DNA of 64,000 nt from an uncultured Alistipes sp. (GCA_905213895.1 CAJMKE010000006.1:1-64000), one strand, 5' to 3'; shown: positions 17,501-26,157, counted from the first letter of the stretch. Made by a program: numbers and translations. Notes: generated from the sequence alone by a model not told the origin.

Positions 17501-17896
17501 TACGTGCGCCAGCAGGCGGAGCGTCTGCGCCTTTACCGCGAACTCGATTCGCTGCGCGACGAACAGTCGCTCTGTGCATTCGAATCGCGGCTCGCCGACC
17601 GTTTCGGCGCGCTTCCCGATGCCGCACGCGAGTTGATGAACGTCGTGCGCCTGCGCTGGGAGGCGATAAGACTCGGCATGGAGCGCGTGAAGGTGAAGAA
17701 CGGACTTATGATAGTGCAGTTCGTCGGCGACGACTCCTCGCCTTACTACAAGAGCGATACGTTCATGAACATGCTGCGCAAGGTCGCGGGCGACCCCGAC
17801 CGCTTCGTGCTGAAACAGCGCGACACGAAACTCGCGATGACGGTGCGCCGCATCGCCGACGTGTCGGAGGCGTTGTGCGTGCTTAAAGAGTTGTAA
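14582..17896 (+). CDS. mfd: Transcription-repair coupling factor
   Basis: This 1104-residue protein removes stalled RNA polymerase and recruits UvrA. Domains in order are an N-terminal UvrB-like region (about 1-350), the RNA polymerase interaction domain (VGDYVVHIDHGIGRFGGL near 430), the translocase with Walker A GDVGFGKTE near 573 and the DEEQRFG box near 677, the second motor half (LRGRVGRSDRKAYCYL), and a C-terminal regulatory domain. Length and motifs are complete. It is separated by 22 nt from coaX. Confidence 0.97.
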   Translation: MHEILKLAGGSKPLGSLCKELDDKGNTVYLSEMVGGALSFYAAAAVARRGGLHIVVAEDRDAAAYAMNDLYALLDEERILFFPSAYKRSILYRNEEAESVVMRTNAVNAVRNGCDGYTVICTYPEALAEKIVDAEQMNADSLSVGVGDRIAISDLEEHVRSLGFAQVDFVYEPGQYSVRGGIFDIFSYAESRPYRLDFFDDEVESIRRFEISDQLSSDRLERIDIISNINRAEGDLVSLARFAGADATWWFYDADYALRRVDDLRKRALKESDEPQQMTRLLASRKELLGDLAQCRLAVLRNNLPERPATATVPFGTSPQPKFNKNFQMLADDVIDRREHGYDCYILTDNRAQVERLDNIFHKIGRPTAELRMMRIVLHEGFVDNGLKACFYTEHQIFDRYQRYRINGEIKRDEQMTVAELNALQVGDYVVHIDHGIGRFGGLVKIEENGKVHEAIKLVYRDNDVLFVNVHSLHRISRYKSGDAEPPKIYKLGGGAWQKLKNATKKAVKDISRELIALYAKRKASKGYAFSPDGYLQQALEASFVWEDTPDQQRASEAVKRDMESERPMDRLICGDVGFGKTEVAIRAAFKAATDGKQVAVLVPTTILALQHYRSFSERLRDFPVRIEYLNRTKSAKDTAQILRDLESGHIDILIGTHKMLGANVKFHDLGLLIIDEEQRFGVAAKEKLTQLSVSVDTLTLTATPIPRTLQFSLMGSRDLSVISTPPPNRRPIVTESHIFSEELVRDAVETELARGGQVYYIHNKVEDLMTIRGLITRLCPKARVMTAHGQMKPAELEKVIMDFIYGDFDVLVATTIVENGVDIPNVNTIIIDDADKFGLSSLHQLRGRVGRSDRKAYCYLLSRPDEMLSSDARRRLRAIEEFSDLGSGFNIAMQDLDIRGAGNLLGAEQSGFIADIGFETYQKIMNEAIAELRAEGLDVAGLSSDEQQVVDDMRYIDDTVIELGVDAELPESYVRQQAERLRLYRELDSLRDEQSLCAFESRLADRFGALPDAARELMNVVRLRWEAIRLGMERVKVKNGLMIVQFVGDDSSPYYKSDTFMNMLRKVAGDPDRFVLKQRDTKLAMTVRRIADVSEALCVLKEL

Positions 17897-17918
17897 ATCG
17901 GTGTAAAAGGGATTTTCG

Positions 17919-18653
17919 ATGAATTTGGTTGTCGATTCGGGCAATACTTCGACCAAGGTTGCCGTTATGGATGGTGAAACGACGGTGCGCGAGTGGCGTT
18001 TCGACCGTTTCACGCAGGGCGATGCCGATGCGATAATCGCCGGATATTCGCCGTCGAAGGCTATCGTGGCTTCGACGGGCGGCGACGGAGAGCGCATCTG
18101 CGCGATGCTCGAAGGGCGGGTCGGCTTCCTGCTTCGGATGTCGCCGCTCACGCCGGTACCGATAGGAATCGACTACGACACCCCGGAGACGCTCGGCACG
18201 GACCGTATCGCGGCGGCTGTCGGAGCGGTTGAGGTCTACGGCGCGGGAGATATGCTTATCGTCGATATGGGGACGGCCATCACGTTCGATTTCGTCGGGG
18301 GCGGAGTTTTCCGCGGCGGCAACATTTCGCTCGGTGTCGGTTCGCGTTTTCGGGCGTTGCACGACTATACGGCGCACCTGCCGCAATGCGGCATCACCGG
18401 GATTGACGGGTCGCTCGGACGTTCCACCCGCACGGCGATAGAACAGGGCGTGATGCGGAGCGTGCTTTATGAAATAAAGGGGTATGCCGACGAATTTTTG
18501 CAAAAAAATCCGCAAATCCGCATAATTTTTTGCGGCGGCGATGCGAAATGTTTTGTTAATCGAATTAAAAATGCGATATTTGCAAATTGCAATATGATGT
18601 ATATCGGACTAAACAGAATTTTGGAGTACAATGCGACTAATGACGATAAATAG
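17919..18653 (+). CDS. coaX: Type III pantothenate kinase
   Basis: This 244-residue kinase carries out the first step of coenzyme A synthesis, phosphorylating pantothenate. The ASKHA-fold motifs are present: the phosphate loop DSGNTSTKVA at the start, TPETLGTDRIAAA near 88-100 and IVDMGTAITFD near 112-122. It begins 23 nt after mfd and its last 23 nt overlap the start of the next gene in another frame, so translation is probably coupled. It is the first gene of an envelope-related run. Confidence 0.95.
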   Translation: MNLVVDSGNTSTKVAVMDGETTVREWRFDRFTQGDADAIIAGYSPSKAIVASTGGDGERICAMLEGRVGFLLRMSPLTPVPIGIDYDTPETLGTDRIAAAVGAVEVYGAGDMLIVDMGTAITFDFVGGGVFRGGNISLGVGSRFRALHDYTAHLPQCGITGIDGSLGRSTRTAIEQGVMRSVLYEIKGYADEFLQKNPQIRIIFCGGDAKCFVNRIKNAIFANCNMMYIGLNRILEYNATNDDK

Positions 18654-20031
18654 AGTGTGCAGGATTGCGGCGGTTGCGTTGGTGTCTTGTGCGTTAATGC
18701 TGGTGCCGTCGGCGGCTGATGCGCAGAGCGGCAGCAGCGTGAATGCCTATTCTCCCTACACGATGTTCGGTATAGGCGAACTCGGCTCGGCGGGCAACAC
18801 TGTCATGCGCTCTATGGGCGGCGTCGGTGTCGCATGGCGCAGCAGCCAGATGGTCAGCACGTTGAACCCTGCGGGATACAGCGCGACGATGCGCAAGAGT
18901 TTCATCTTCGATTTCAGTGCGGAGGGCAATTTCCTCATGAACCGCCAGACCAAGTACGACGAGGCGGGCAATGCGCTGCGTACCGCCAAGAATGCGAAGA
19001 ACACCATAAATTTCCACGAGATAGCGATTCAGTTTCCGCTGGCTAAAAATCTCGGATTCGGATTGAGCCTCTCTCCATACAGCAGCGTCGGCTATAACAT
19101 GACCATGACCGAGGAGAGCGAGGATATCTGGGGTACAATCGGTCGTGTGCTTTACAGTTATTCCGGCGACGGCGACGTTACGGAGGTAAAGGCTGGCATC
19201 GGCTGGGAGCCGTTCAAGAATTTCTCGATAGGTATCGCCGCCAAGTACTATTGGGGCAATATCCAGCACAATTTCGCTTCGTCGGTGGCGAACGATTTGG
19301 TCGGTACGGGAACATACGTCTCCGCAATCGGTCTCGACGACTACGCCATATCGAACTTCAAGTTCCAGGTCGGCGTGCAGTGGAGTGCCATCGCCAACAA
19401 CAAGCGCATACTGACTTTCGGCGCGACCTACGACTACGGCGGTTCGCTGCGCCCGAAACTCACCAAGACAGTGGTTATCAACGACCAGAACGCGACTACC
19501 GTGATGCGCGAAGGCACGCGCAGCCAGATGCGCCTGCCGCATCAGGTCAATGCCGGCGTGATGTATCAGGATACGCGGTTTACGGTCGGATTCGACTACG
19601 AATACCAGTCGTGGGGCGGCAACAAGGGCGTGTTCGACGAGGACATCTACGGCGGAATGAAGGTCGAGTACAACGACACCAACACGTTCAAGTTCGGATT
19701 CGAGTATACCCCCAACCGCTTCGACGTGCGCCGCTATCTGCGCCGAATGTCCTACCGCATCGGAGGTCGCTATGGCGACTACTACCAGACCTACCACGGC
19801 AAACGCCTGACGCAGTATGCCGTAACGGCTGGTATCGGATTCCCGATTCGGTTCATGGGCGCGTCGAGCATCGATTTGGCTTTCGAGTACGGAGGTCGCG
19901 GCACTATGGGTTCGGTCGTGAACGATATGGGAAAACGCATAGGACTGATTCGTCAGGACTACTTCAAGGTTTCTATAGGATTGTCGATGTTCGGCGAGGA
20001 CTACTGGTTCGTCCGTCCTAAATACGATTAA
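18631..20031 (+). CDS. Outer-membrane beta-barrel protein (FadL/OMPP1-like)
   Basis: This 466-residue protein has a signal peptide ending near residue 31 (ADAQ). It then shows the alternating strand pattern of a large barrel, with NAYSPYTMFGIGELG and AYGGVG-like MRSMGGVGVAWR segments, as in FadL/OMPP1-type transporters. The last residues (WFVRPKYD) do not end in the usual aromatic. The position after coaX and before the TPR and lptC genes is the usual Bacteroidales order. The substrate is unknown. Confidence 0.78.
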   Translation: MRLMTINRVCRIAAVALVSCALMLVPSAADAQSGSSVNAYSPYTMFGIGELGSAGNTVMRSMGGVGVAWRSSQMVSTLNPAGYSATMRKSFIFDFSAEGNFLMNRQTKYDEAGNALRTAKNAKNTINFHEIAIQFPLAKNLGFGLSLSPYSSVGYNMTMTEESEDIWGTIGRVLYSYSGDGDVTEVKAGIGWEPFKNFSIGIAAKYYWGNIQHNFASSVANDLVGTGTYVSAIGLDDYAISNFKFQVGVQWSAIANNKRILTFGATYDYGGSLRPKLTKTVVINDQNATTVMREGTRSQMRLPHQVNAGVMYQDTRFTVGFDYEYQSWGGNKGVFDEDIYGGMKVEYNDTNTFKFGFEYTPNRFDVRRYLRRMSYRIGGRYGDYYQTYHGKRLTQYAVTAGIGFPIRFMGASSIDLAFEYGGRGTMGSVVNDMGKRIGLIRQDYFKVSIGLSMFGEDYWFVRPKYD

Positions 20032-20110
20032 GGGCGTGACTGCCGCCGAGGGATTCGGCATGAGTGCGATTGAAAAGAAAATATAAATATAATAAAGTAA
20101 GATTTGTAAT

Positions 20111-21463
20111 ATGAAATGTGCTAAAATTCTGGTGTCCGCCGTGCTGACCGTTGTCGGATTGTCGGCTTATGCGCAGGACCTGAGCGACCCCAAGTATGCT
20201 AAATGGGGCGAAACTTTGGAAGAACGCAAGGAGAACATTCTCAACAGTTCGTATTTGAAGGAGGAGATTAACAACCACAATTTCGATTCGGCTTCCGGTT
20301 ATCTCCACAAACTCATCGAGAAATGCCCGGCGGCGTCGGAGAATATCTACGTAAACGGAACGAAACTCTACAAACAGAGAATCAACCGTGCGCAGACGCT
20401 CGCCGAGAAGAACGCGTATGTGGATTCGCTGCTGTGGCTCTACGACGTGCGTCTGGAAAATTTCGGCACTCACAGAACCCGCGGCAAGGACTATATCCTC
20501 GAACGCAAGGCGCGCGAGTATCTTACCTATAAGGAGAGCGACCGAGAGGGTATCCGCAATGCTTTCGAAGCGGCTATCGCAGCGCAGGTCGAGGCGACCG
20601 GCAAAGCCGACCCTGAGGTTCTGGCAATCTATTTCAAGAACCTTTGCGACGACTACTCCAACGACGTTGTCGATGCTATGACGGTTGTTGCGGCATACGA
20701 CGGGAACGCCAAGTATTTCGAGGGCATTGCGCCGGAGCAGGAGGAGTTCAAGGAGCAGTTCGAGAAGTGCTTCGCTATGAGTGGCGCGGCAAGTTGCGAG
20801 AATATCGAGAAGATTTTCGCGAAGAAGATAGCCGATGCTCCTGAGGACGAAGCGGTTATCGCACAGGCTATGGACCTGATGTCGCGAGCCAAGTGCGAGA
20901 GCGATTTCTTCCTGTCGGTAGGCGAGAAATACTATGCGATGAAGCCTTCGTCGAATACCGCGAAACTGCTTGCCGAGGCTTTCCAGAACAGAAAGGAGTA
21001 TGAAAAGGCCAACCAGTATCTGCGCGAGGCTCTGGCGAAGGAGACCAACGATGCGGAGCGTGAGAACCTGCTGGTCCGCATCGGTATTCTCGAAGTTACG
21101 ACCAACGATTACCGCGATGCCGTGGAGGCGTTCCGCGAGGCGCAGAAAATCAATCCTGAGGACGGTCTGATATACTACTTCCTGCCGCAGTGCTACGTAT
21201 TCGGCGCGAAGAACTGCAACGGATTCGCCAAGGACGCCACGTTCTGGGTCGCATACGACATGTTGCAGAAGGCTATTCCGCTTCTCGAAGGCGACTATCC
21301 AGAGTTCGCAGCCAACGCGAAGTCGCTTGCCGCAACCTACCGTTCGGCATTCCCGACGACCGAAGAGTGCTTCTTCAACGAGTTGTCGGAGGGCAGCACC
21401 TATACCGTGAACTGCGGTTTCGTTTCGGGCGTTCCGACGAAAGTACGCTATCGCGCGCAGTAA
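20111..21463 (+). CDS. Periplasmic TPR-repeat protein
   Basis: This 450-residue protein has a signal peptide (about residues 1-21). Helix pairs with TPR character appear mainly in the C-terminal half (LLAEAFQNRKEYEKANQYL, GILEVTTNDYRDAVEAFREA, INPEDGLIYYFLPQCY). It probably scaffolds protein contacts in the periplasm. Its neighbours (barrel protein, LptC, CNNM protein, PpiD) suggest a part in envelope assembly, but this is inference from context. Confidence 0.82.
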   Translation: MKCAKILVSAVLTVVGLSAYAQDLSDPKYAKWGETLEERKENILNSSYLKEEINNHNFDSASGYLHKLIEKCPAASENIYVNGTKLYKQRINRAQTLAEKNAYVDSLLWLYDVRLENFGTHRTRGKDYILERKAREYLTYKESDREGIRNAFEAAIAAQVEATGKADPEVLAIYFKNLCDDYSNDVVDAMTVVAAYDGNAKYFEGIAPEQEEFKEQFEKCFAMSGAASCENIEKIFAKKIADAPEDEAVIAQAMDLMSRAKCESDFFLSVGEKYYAMKPSSNTAKLLAEAFQNRKEYEKANQYLREALAKETNDAERENLLVRIGILEVTTNDYRDAVEAFREAQKINPEDGLIYYFLPQCYVFGAKNCNGFAKDATFWVAYDMLQKAIPLLEGDYPEFAANAKSLAATYRSAFPTTEECFFNELSEGSTYTVNCGFVSGVPTKVRYRAQ

Positions 21464-21536
21464 CGGCAGCCGATGCGGGCGGCGGCAGCAAACCGTCGTG
21501 CGCATTCGTGAAAGAGAATCAACGGAAGACGATACT

Positions 21537-22424
21537 ATGTTCGCTTCACTGAAAAAATATGCTTCGGTAGCACTCCTTCTGACGGGGAGTGCTATCTTGC
21601 TATATTCCTGCAAAGGGAGCGAAACAGCCGATGAGGAACCGCTCGAAACGATTAAAACCGAGGAGAGCGAGAATCTGTCTATCGTCGTTTCGGAGAACGG
21701 ACGCAAGTCGTACCGTTTCAAAACCCCGCTTCTTGAAGGCTACACGCTCGGTCGCGACCCCTACCGCGAGTTCCGCAAGGGCATCGACATCATAACCTAT
21801 CAGGACGATTCGATGACTACGGTGAACGCCACTCTGGTCGCCAACTATGCCATCTACTACGAGAACCGCAAGTTGTGGGAGGCGAAGGGCAATGTCGTGG
21901 TAACCAAGGCGGACGGGACAAGGCTCTATACGCAGCAACTGTTCTGGAATTCGATTACCAAGCGCATCTACTCCAATGTCGATACGAAGGTCGTAACCGA
22001 TACCGACACGTTCATCGGCGAGGGCTTCGAGTCGGATGAGGAGTTGAAAGACCTCCATTTCCGCCGCTTCAAGAGCAAGATGCGTGTCGATACGGCAATG
22101 CAGACCGATGGCAGGGACTCGACGAAGGTCGAACCGCAGCCTGCGGCAGCCGACGGAAATGAAGGGGAGAGGAGCAAACTCCCCGAAAGACCCGCCCGCA
22201 CTCCGGTGCGCAGGGACGAACGCGGAAACGAATCGTCCGCACCGTCGCGCGAGCGCAGAACCGACCGTATGCGCATCGACCGCAAACCGACCGAACCGTT
22301 CGGCGATACGCAGCCGAATAAGCCCGACGGAAGTGCCGAACCCGCGGAAAAGACGGTGGTACCCGCGGAGATGAAGCGTATGACGAACGTGATGGAACCC
22401 CGCATGGTCGAAGCGGAAGAGTAG
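21537..22424 (+). CDS. lptC: LptC-like lipopolysaccharide export protein with long disordered tail
   Basis: From ATG at 21537 this is a 295-residue protein with an N-terminal hydrophobic anchor ending in LLYSCKG, a probable lipobox. Residues about 50-180 form the LptC/OstA-type beta-jellyroll (YRFKTPLLEGY, TLVANYAIYYENRKLWEAKGNVVV, LFWNSITKRIYS, FIGEGFESDEELKDLHF). LptC passes lipopolysaccharide from the inner membrane towards LptA. The last 110 or so residues are low-complexity, rich in Arg, Glu, Pro and Asp, and have no counterpart in E. coli LptC. An upstream in-frame start would remove the signal from the N-terminus and is not preferred. Confidence 0.85.
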   Translation: MFASLKKYASVALLLTGSAILLYSCKGSETADEEPLETIKTEESENLSIVVSENGRKSYRFKTPLLEGYTLGRDPYREFRKGIDIITYQDDSMTTVNATLVANYAIYYENRKLWEAKGNVVVTKADGTRLYTQQLFWNSITKRIYSNVDTKVVTDTDTFIGEGFESDEELKDLHFRRFKSKMRVDTAMQTDGRDSTKVEPQPAAADGNEGERSKLPERPARTPVRRDERGNESSAPSRERRTDRMRIDRKPTEPFGDTQPNKPDGSAEPAEKTVVPAEMKRMTNVMEPRMVEAEE

Positions 22425-22435
22425 AATGAACTGAT

Positions 22436-23698
22436 ATGGCAACATCGCTGATAATCATATTTCTGATGCTTGTTCTCTCCGGATTCTTTTCGGGGATGGA
22501 AATCGCGTTTCTCAACAAGAACCGCCTGAAACTCGAAATCGACCGCAAACAGAGCAGCGTATTCGATTTCATCGCCGGTGTGTTCTCCCGCAACCAGGGA
22601 CAGTACATCACGACGATTCTCGTCGGCAACAATATCGCGCTCGTCATCTATTCGCTGTGCATGTCGCAGTTCCTGCGGGCGTTGGCATATACTTTCGGCT
22701 GGAAGTCGATTTACGAAAACGGCTCGATAATTCTCGAAACCGTCATCCCGACGATAATCATCATCTTCGTAGCCGAATACCTGCCGAAATCGGTCGTGCG
22801 CAGCAACCCCAATTTCTACTACCGCTTTTTCGCTCCGGTAATCTATCTGTTCTATATTATTCTATATCCCATAGCGAGATTCACTACGCTGCTTTCATAC
22901 GGTCTCCTGCGGCTGTTCGGTCGCAAGCCGTCGGGCAACGAGCGTACCTACGCTTTCGACAAGAGCGACCTCGAAAGTCTGCTCGACGCCAATAATTCCG
23001 AGCCGCAGAACGACTCCGACAACGAGATAAAGATTTTCCAGAACGCGCTCGATTTCGCCGACCTGCGTGTGCGCGACTGCATGGTGCCGCGCGTCGATGT
23101 CGAGGCGGTGGATATCGAGGATACGTCTATCGGGCAACTGACGCAGCGTTTCGTCGAATCGATGTATTCGCGCATCTTCGTCTGGCGCGGCTCTATCGAC
23201 AACATCATCGGTTATGTCAATTCCAAAAGCCTTTTCAATACACCAGAGAATATTGAACAGGTGCTGATGAAGGTCGATTACGTCGCCGAAACCCTGCCTT
23301 TGCAGGAGATGCTGACGCAGTTCATCAAGCGCAAGAGCAATGTGGCGGTCGTCATCGACGAGTTCGGCGGCACGGCGGGCATCATTTCGCTCGAAGACGT
23401 GCTGGAACAGATTTTCGGCGAAATCGAGGACGAACACGACACGTCCGAACTTATCGAGAAGCGGATTTCGGACAGGGAGTACGTCTTCTCATGCCGCCTG
23501 GAAGTCGAGTATCTGAACGAGAAATACGGTCTGAACATCGCCGAGAGCGACGAATACGATACGTTGGCGGGCTACATCATTTCGCGGTACGAGGAGTTGC
23601 CTTCGGCGGGCGAAGTGATGGAATTCGACGGCATGCGCATCAAGATTTTGCGTACCACGCGTTCGCGAATCGACCTCGCCCGTGTGGAAGTGCTGTAA
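22436..23698 (+). CDS. CNNM/CorC-type membrane protein (HlyC/GldE-like)
   Basis: This 420-residue protein has a DUF21 (CNNM) membrane domain (about 1-150; SGFFSGMEIAFLNKNRLK, YITTILVGNNIALV, VAEYLPKSV). A CBS pair follows (about 200-330; RVRDCMVPRVDVEAV, VVIDEFGGTAGIISLEDVLE) and a CorC/HlyC C-terminal domain. The family is linked to magnesium or other divalent cation transport, and the Bacteroidetes gliding protein GldE is related. It starts 11 nt after lptC, so it is part of the same operon. Confidence 0.9.
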   Translation: MATSLIIIFLMLVLSGFFSGMEIAFLNKNRLKLEIDRKQSSVFDFIAGVFSRNQGQYITTILVGNNIALVIYSLCMSQFLRALAYTFGWKSIYENGSIILETVIPTIIIIFVAEYLPKSVVRSNPNFYYRFFAPVIYLFYIILYPIARFTTLLSYGLLRLFGRKPSGNERTYAFDKSDLESLLDANNSEPQNDSDNEIKIFQNALDFADLRVRDCMVPRVDVEAVDIEDTSIGQLTQRFVESMYSRIFVWRGSIDNIIGYVNSKSLFNTPENIEQVLMKVDYVAETLPLQEMLTQFIKRKSNVAVVIDEFGGTAGIISLEDVLEQIFGEIEDEHDTSELIEKRISDREYVFSCRLEVEYLNEKYGLNIAESDEYDTLAGYIISRYEELPSAGEVMEFDGMRIKILRTTRSRIDLARVEVL

Positions 23699-23737
23699 AA
23701 AATGACTGAAAACGATACGGATTAGGAATAAAATTAT

Positions 23738-23745
23738 TACCTTTG
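23738..23745 (+). promoter_or_regulatory. -7 element (TACCTTTG) for ppiD
   Basis: TACCTTTG matches TAnnTTTG and lies 39 nt before the ppiD start. A clear -33 box is not seen. Confidence 0.5.
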
Positions 23746-23784
23746 AAGACTAAAAACGGAAATTTTAATTAACAACAAAGCAAT

Positions 23785-25824
23785 ATGGCAAGTTTGAACA
23801 CATTGAGAACCAAATTCGGCGTTCTGCTTTCGGTGATTATCGCAGGCGCGCTTTTGGCTTTTATTCTCTCTTTGAAAACCGAGATGGGATTCTCGGGCAA
23901 CGACCCCAAAGTGGGTGAAATCGACGGCGAGAAGGTGCTTTATTCCGAGTATCTCGACGCTTACGAGAATGTGAAGGCACAGATGGGCGGCGACGCTGCC
24001 TATACCGACGAGATGGCGAACCAACTCATCGGCGCGACATGGCAGTCGCTCGTTGCCGACCGCGTGTTCCTCCCCGGTTTCGAGGAGATGGGCATCGAGG
24101 TCTCCGACGCAGAGCGCACCCGTATGCTGTCGGGCGAATATCCGTCGGGCGTATACCGCAGCATCTTCGGTAATCCGCGTACCGGCGAATACGACGTCGC
24201 GGTCGTAACGGAGTTCCTCTCGCAGGTGCAGAGCAATCCGCAGATGCAGAAGATGTGGGACATCATCAACCGTCAGGCTCTGCTCGAACGCAAGATGAAC
24301 AAGTACGCTTCGCTCGTCCGCGGCGGAGCGAACGTGAATGCGTTGGAGGTCGAGAGAGGTCTTGCTGCCGAGAGCAACACCTATAAGGGTCGCTACGCGC
24401 TTTGCCGCTACAACACGGTTGCCGACTCGCTCGTTACGGTAAGCAACAGCGAAATCAAGAACTACTATAACGACCACAAGTCGCTCTACAAGCAGTCGCC
24501 TTACCGCACGGTAAGTTACGTGGTGTTCGACGTGGAGCCGACCGACGCCGACAAGGCTGCTGTCGAGGCTGAGGCAAAGGCTGCCGCCGAGACTTTCGCC
24601 GCGACCGGCGACATCAAGGCTTTCGTCCGCGAAAACCGCCGCGCTTCGATTGCGGGTAACTTCATCACCGCCGCCCAACTTCCGGAGGCGGAGTCCAAGG
24701 CTCTTAACGCCGGCAAGATGTTCGGTCCGGAACTCGTGAACAACGAGTGGAAGGCGTCGCGCGTCGTAGAGGTGCGCAATGTGCCTGATTCGCTCGAATT
24801 GCAGCATATCGTACTTTCGTACACCGACGACAAACTTGCCGACAGCCTGCTCACCGCGGCTCGCAAGGGTGCCGACTTCGCGCAACTCGCGGTTGCCAAC
24901 TCGATTGCCGAGACCGCTGCCGAGGGCGGCAAAATCGGAACCGTTCCGTTCTCGTCGCTCGCTCCGGAGTTCGCCGACGCGCTTACGGGCGTTCGCCGCG
25001 GCGAAATCGTGAAGATTGTCTACGGAAACGTCATCCAGTTGATGAAAGTCGTAAATACGGGCAAGGTTCAGAAGCACATGCAGATTGCGACCCTCGCATA
25101 TCCTGTCGAGGCTTCGGCTGCAACCAAGCGTTCGGTACACAACGAGGCGAGCCTGTTTGCGGTCAATGCCAAGGGTTCGGTCGAGAAGTTCAACGAAACG
25201 GCTAACGAGCGTTCGTTGTCGCCTCGCGTGATGAATGTCGAGCGCGGCGAGCGTGCGGTACGCGGTCTGGACAGTTCGCTCGAAGTTGTCCGCTGGGTTA
25301 ATGACGCCAAGGTCGGCGATGTTTCGGACATCTTCAACGTAGGCAAGGATTATGTAGTCGCAGTCGTTACGGCTATCAACGATAAGGAGTACAAGGAGGT
25401 AGGCGAGGTTTCCAACCAAATTCGCACCGCCCTGCTCCGCGACAAGAAGTTCGAGCAGATTGCAGCCAAGATGCAGGGTGCGACCATCGACGAGGTTGCC
25501 GAGAGTGCAGGCGTCAAGGTGAACACCTTCGAGAATGCGAAACTCGGTGCATACTATGTTCAGGGCATCGGCGTTGAACCGCGTCTGCTGGGTGCTATTG
25601 CTGCCGTTCCGGCTGACAAGACCGGCACGCTCTCCGCACCGGTGAAGGGCAATGGCGGCGTGTTCGTATTCGTTGTGGACGAGGTCGCTGCCGACGATGC
25701 GCAGACCACCGAGGCTGAACGCGTGAAGATGCAGGCGCAGACTGAGGATATGTCCATGCGCCGTGCGATGTTCGCCGTTCAGGAGATGGCTGACGTGAAG
25801 GACAACAGCGTCAAGTATTTCTAA
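23785..25824 (+). CDS. ppiD: PpiD-like membrane-anchored periplasmic chaperone / peptidyl-prolyl isomerase
   Basis: This 679-residue protein has a single N-terminal membrane anchor (GVLLSVIIAGALLAFIL), a SurA-N-like chaperone region (GEIDGEKVLYSEYLDAY), a central parvulin domain (LQHIVLSYTDDKLADSL, ADFAQLAVANSIAET, GGKIGTVPFSSLAPEF) and a second SurA-like/parvulin-like stretch. PpiD sits at the Sec translocon and helps outer-membrane proteins fold. It ends the envelope run and is closed by a strong terminator. Confidence 0.92.
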   Translation: MASLNTLRTKFGVLLSVIIAGALLAFILSLKTEMGFSGNDPKVGEIDGEKVLYSEYLDAYENVKAQMGGDAAYTDEMANQLIGATWQSLVADRVFLPGFEEMGIEVSDAERTRMLSGEYPSGVYRSIFGNPRTGEYDVAVVTEFLSQVQSNPQMQKMWDIINRQALLERKMNKYASLVRGGANVNALEVERGLAAESNTYKGRYALCRYNTVADSLVTVSNSEIKNYYNDHKSLYKQSPYRTVSYVVFDVEPTDADKAAVEAEAKAAAETFAATGDIKAFVRENRRASIAGNFITAAQLPEAESKALNAGKMFGPELVNNEWKASRVVEVRNVPDSLELQHIVLSYTDDKLADSLLTAARKGADFAQLAVANSIAETAAEGGKIGTVPFSSLAPEFADALTGVRRGEIVKIVYGNVIQLMKVVNTGKVQKHMQIATLAYPVEASAATKRSVHNEASLFAVNAKGSVEKFNETANERSLSPRVMNVERGERAVRGLDSSLEVVRWVNDAKVGDVSDIFNVGKDYVVAVVTAINDKEYKEVGEVSNQIRTALLRDKKFEQIAAKMQGATIDEVAESAGVKVNTFENAKLGAYYVQGIGVEPRLLGAIAAVPADKTGTLSAPVKGNGGVFVFVVDEVAADDAQTTEAERVKMQAQTEDMSMRRAMFAVQEMADVKDNSVKYF

Positions 25825-25866
25825 TCCTGATGATGTAGAGCGCGTCTTTCGCGCATGAACGATATT

Positions 25867-25902
25867 CCGTCCTGCCGCAGTTTGCGGCAGGACGGATTTT
25901 TT
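25867..25902 (+). terminator. Strong terminator of ppiD
   Basis: A perfect 13-bp stem (CCGTCCTGCCGCA with TGCGGCAGGACGG) has a 3-nt loop and is followed by ATTTTTT. Confidence 0.95.
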
Positions 25903-25956
25903 GTTGGTTTTGTTGGTTTTGTTGGTTTTGTTGGTTTTGTTGGTTTTGTTGGTTTT
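25903..25956. repeat. Six exact tandem copies of GTTGGTTTT
   Basis: Six identical 9-bp units start within the T-run of the ppiD terminator. Copy number is likely to vary between strains because the copies are exact. Confidence 0.97.
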
Positions 25957-26029
25957 GTCGGCGGCGGTAGGAGCGGTAGTCGGGGTAGAAGGTGCGTGAG
26001 GTGGCTGGTGCCGGAGAGCATCTTTGTTT

Positions 26030-26065
26030 TTTAGGGTCTTTAAGGACCTTAATGCCCTTACCCTC
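26030..26065. repeat. 9-nt-period array, locus 6
   Basis: TTTAGGGTC, TTTAAGGAC, CTTAATGCC and CTTACCCTC, downstream of ppiD and upstream of the palindromic operator. Confidence 0.8.
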
Positions 26066-26101
26066 CCACAGGTTCAGCCCCCTCCCGCAAAAAACATCAA
26101 C

Positions 26102-26145
26102 ATTCTTTAATAAAATCAAAATTTATTTTGATTTTATTAAAGAAT
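26102..26145. promoter_or_regulatory. 44-bp near-perfect palindrome, probable operator of the DUF2089 gene
   Basis: Two perfectly complementary 21-nt arms (26102-26122 and 26125-26145) are separated by only TT. The right arm contains the TTTG -33 box of the promoter that follows, so a protein bound here would block transcription. The AT-rich arms (core TTTAATAAAATCAAAA) make an RNA terminator role unlikely because the site lies upstream of the start point. Confidence 0.8.
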
Positions 26146-26157
26146 ATATTACTTTTG
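26127..26157 (+). promoter_or_regulatory. Promoter of the DUF2089 / membrane-protein pair
   Basis: TTTG (26127-26130), 19 nt, TACTTTTG (26150-26157) is an exact consensus match. The -33 box lies inside the palindrome. Confidence 0.85.

Noticed and set aside
15230..18151. A 973-codon open frame opposite mfd and coaX
   Set aside because: It lies antisense to two well-conserved genes and has no family features. Long antisense frames are expected from the codon bias here.
25821..26119. A frame with NQQ or TKP repeats in the ppiD 3' region
   Set aside because: It is the translation of the GTTGGTTTT repeats and the terminator, on the opposite strand, with no other support.
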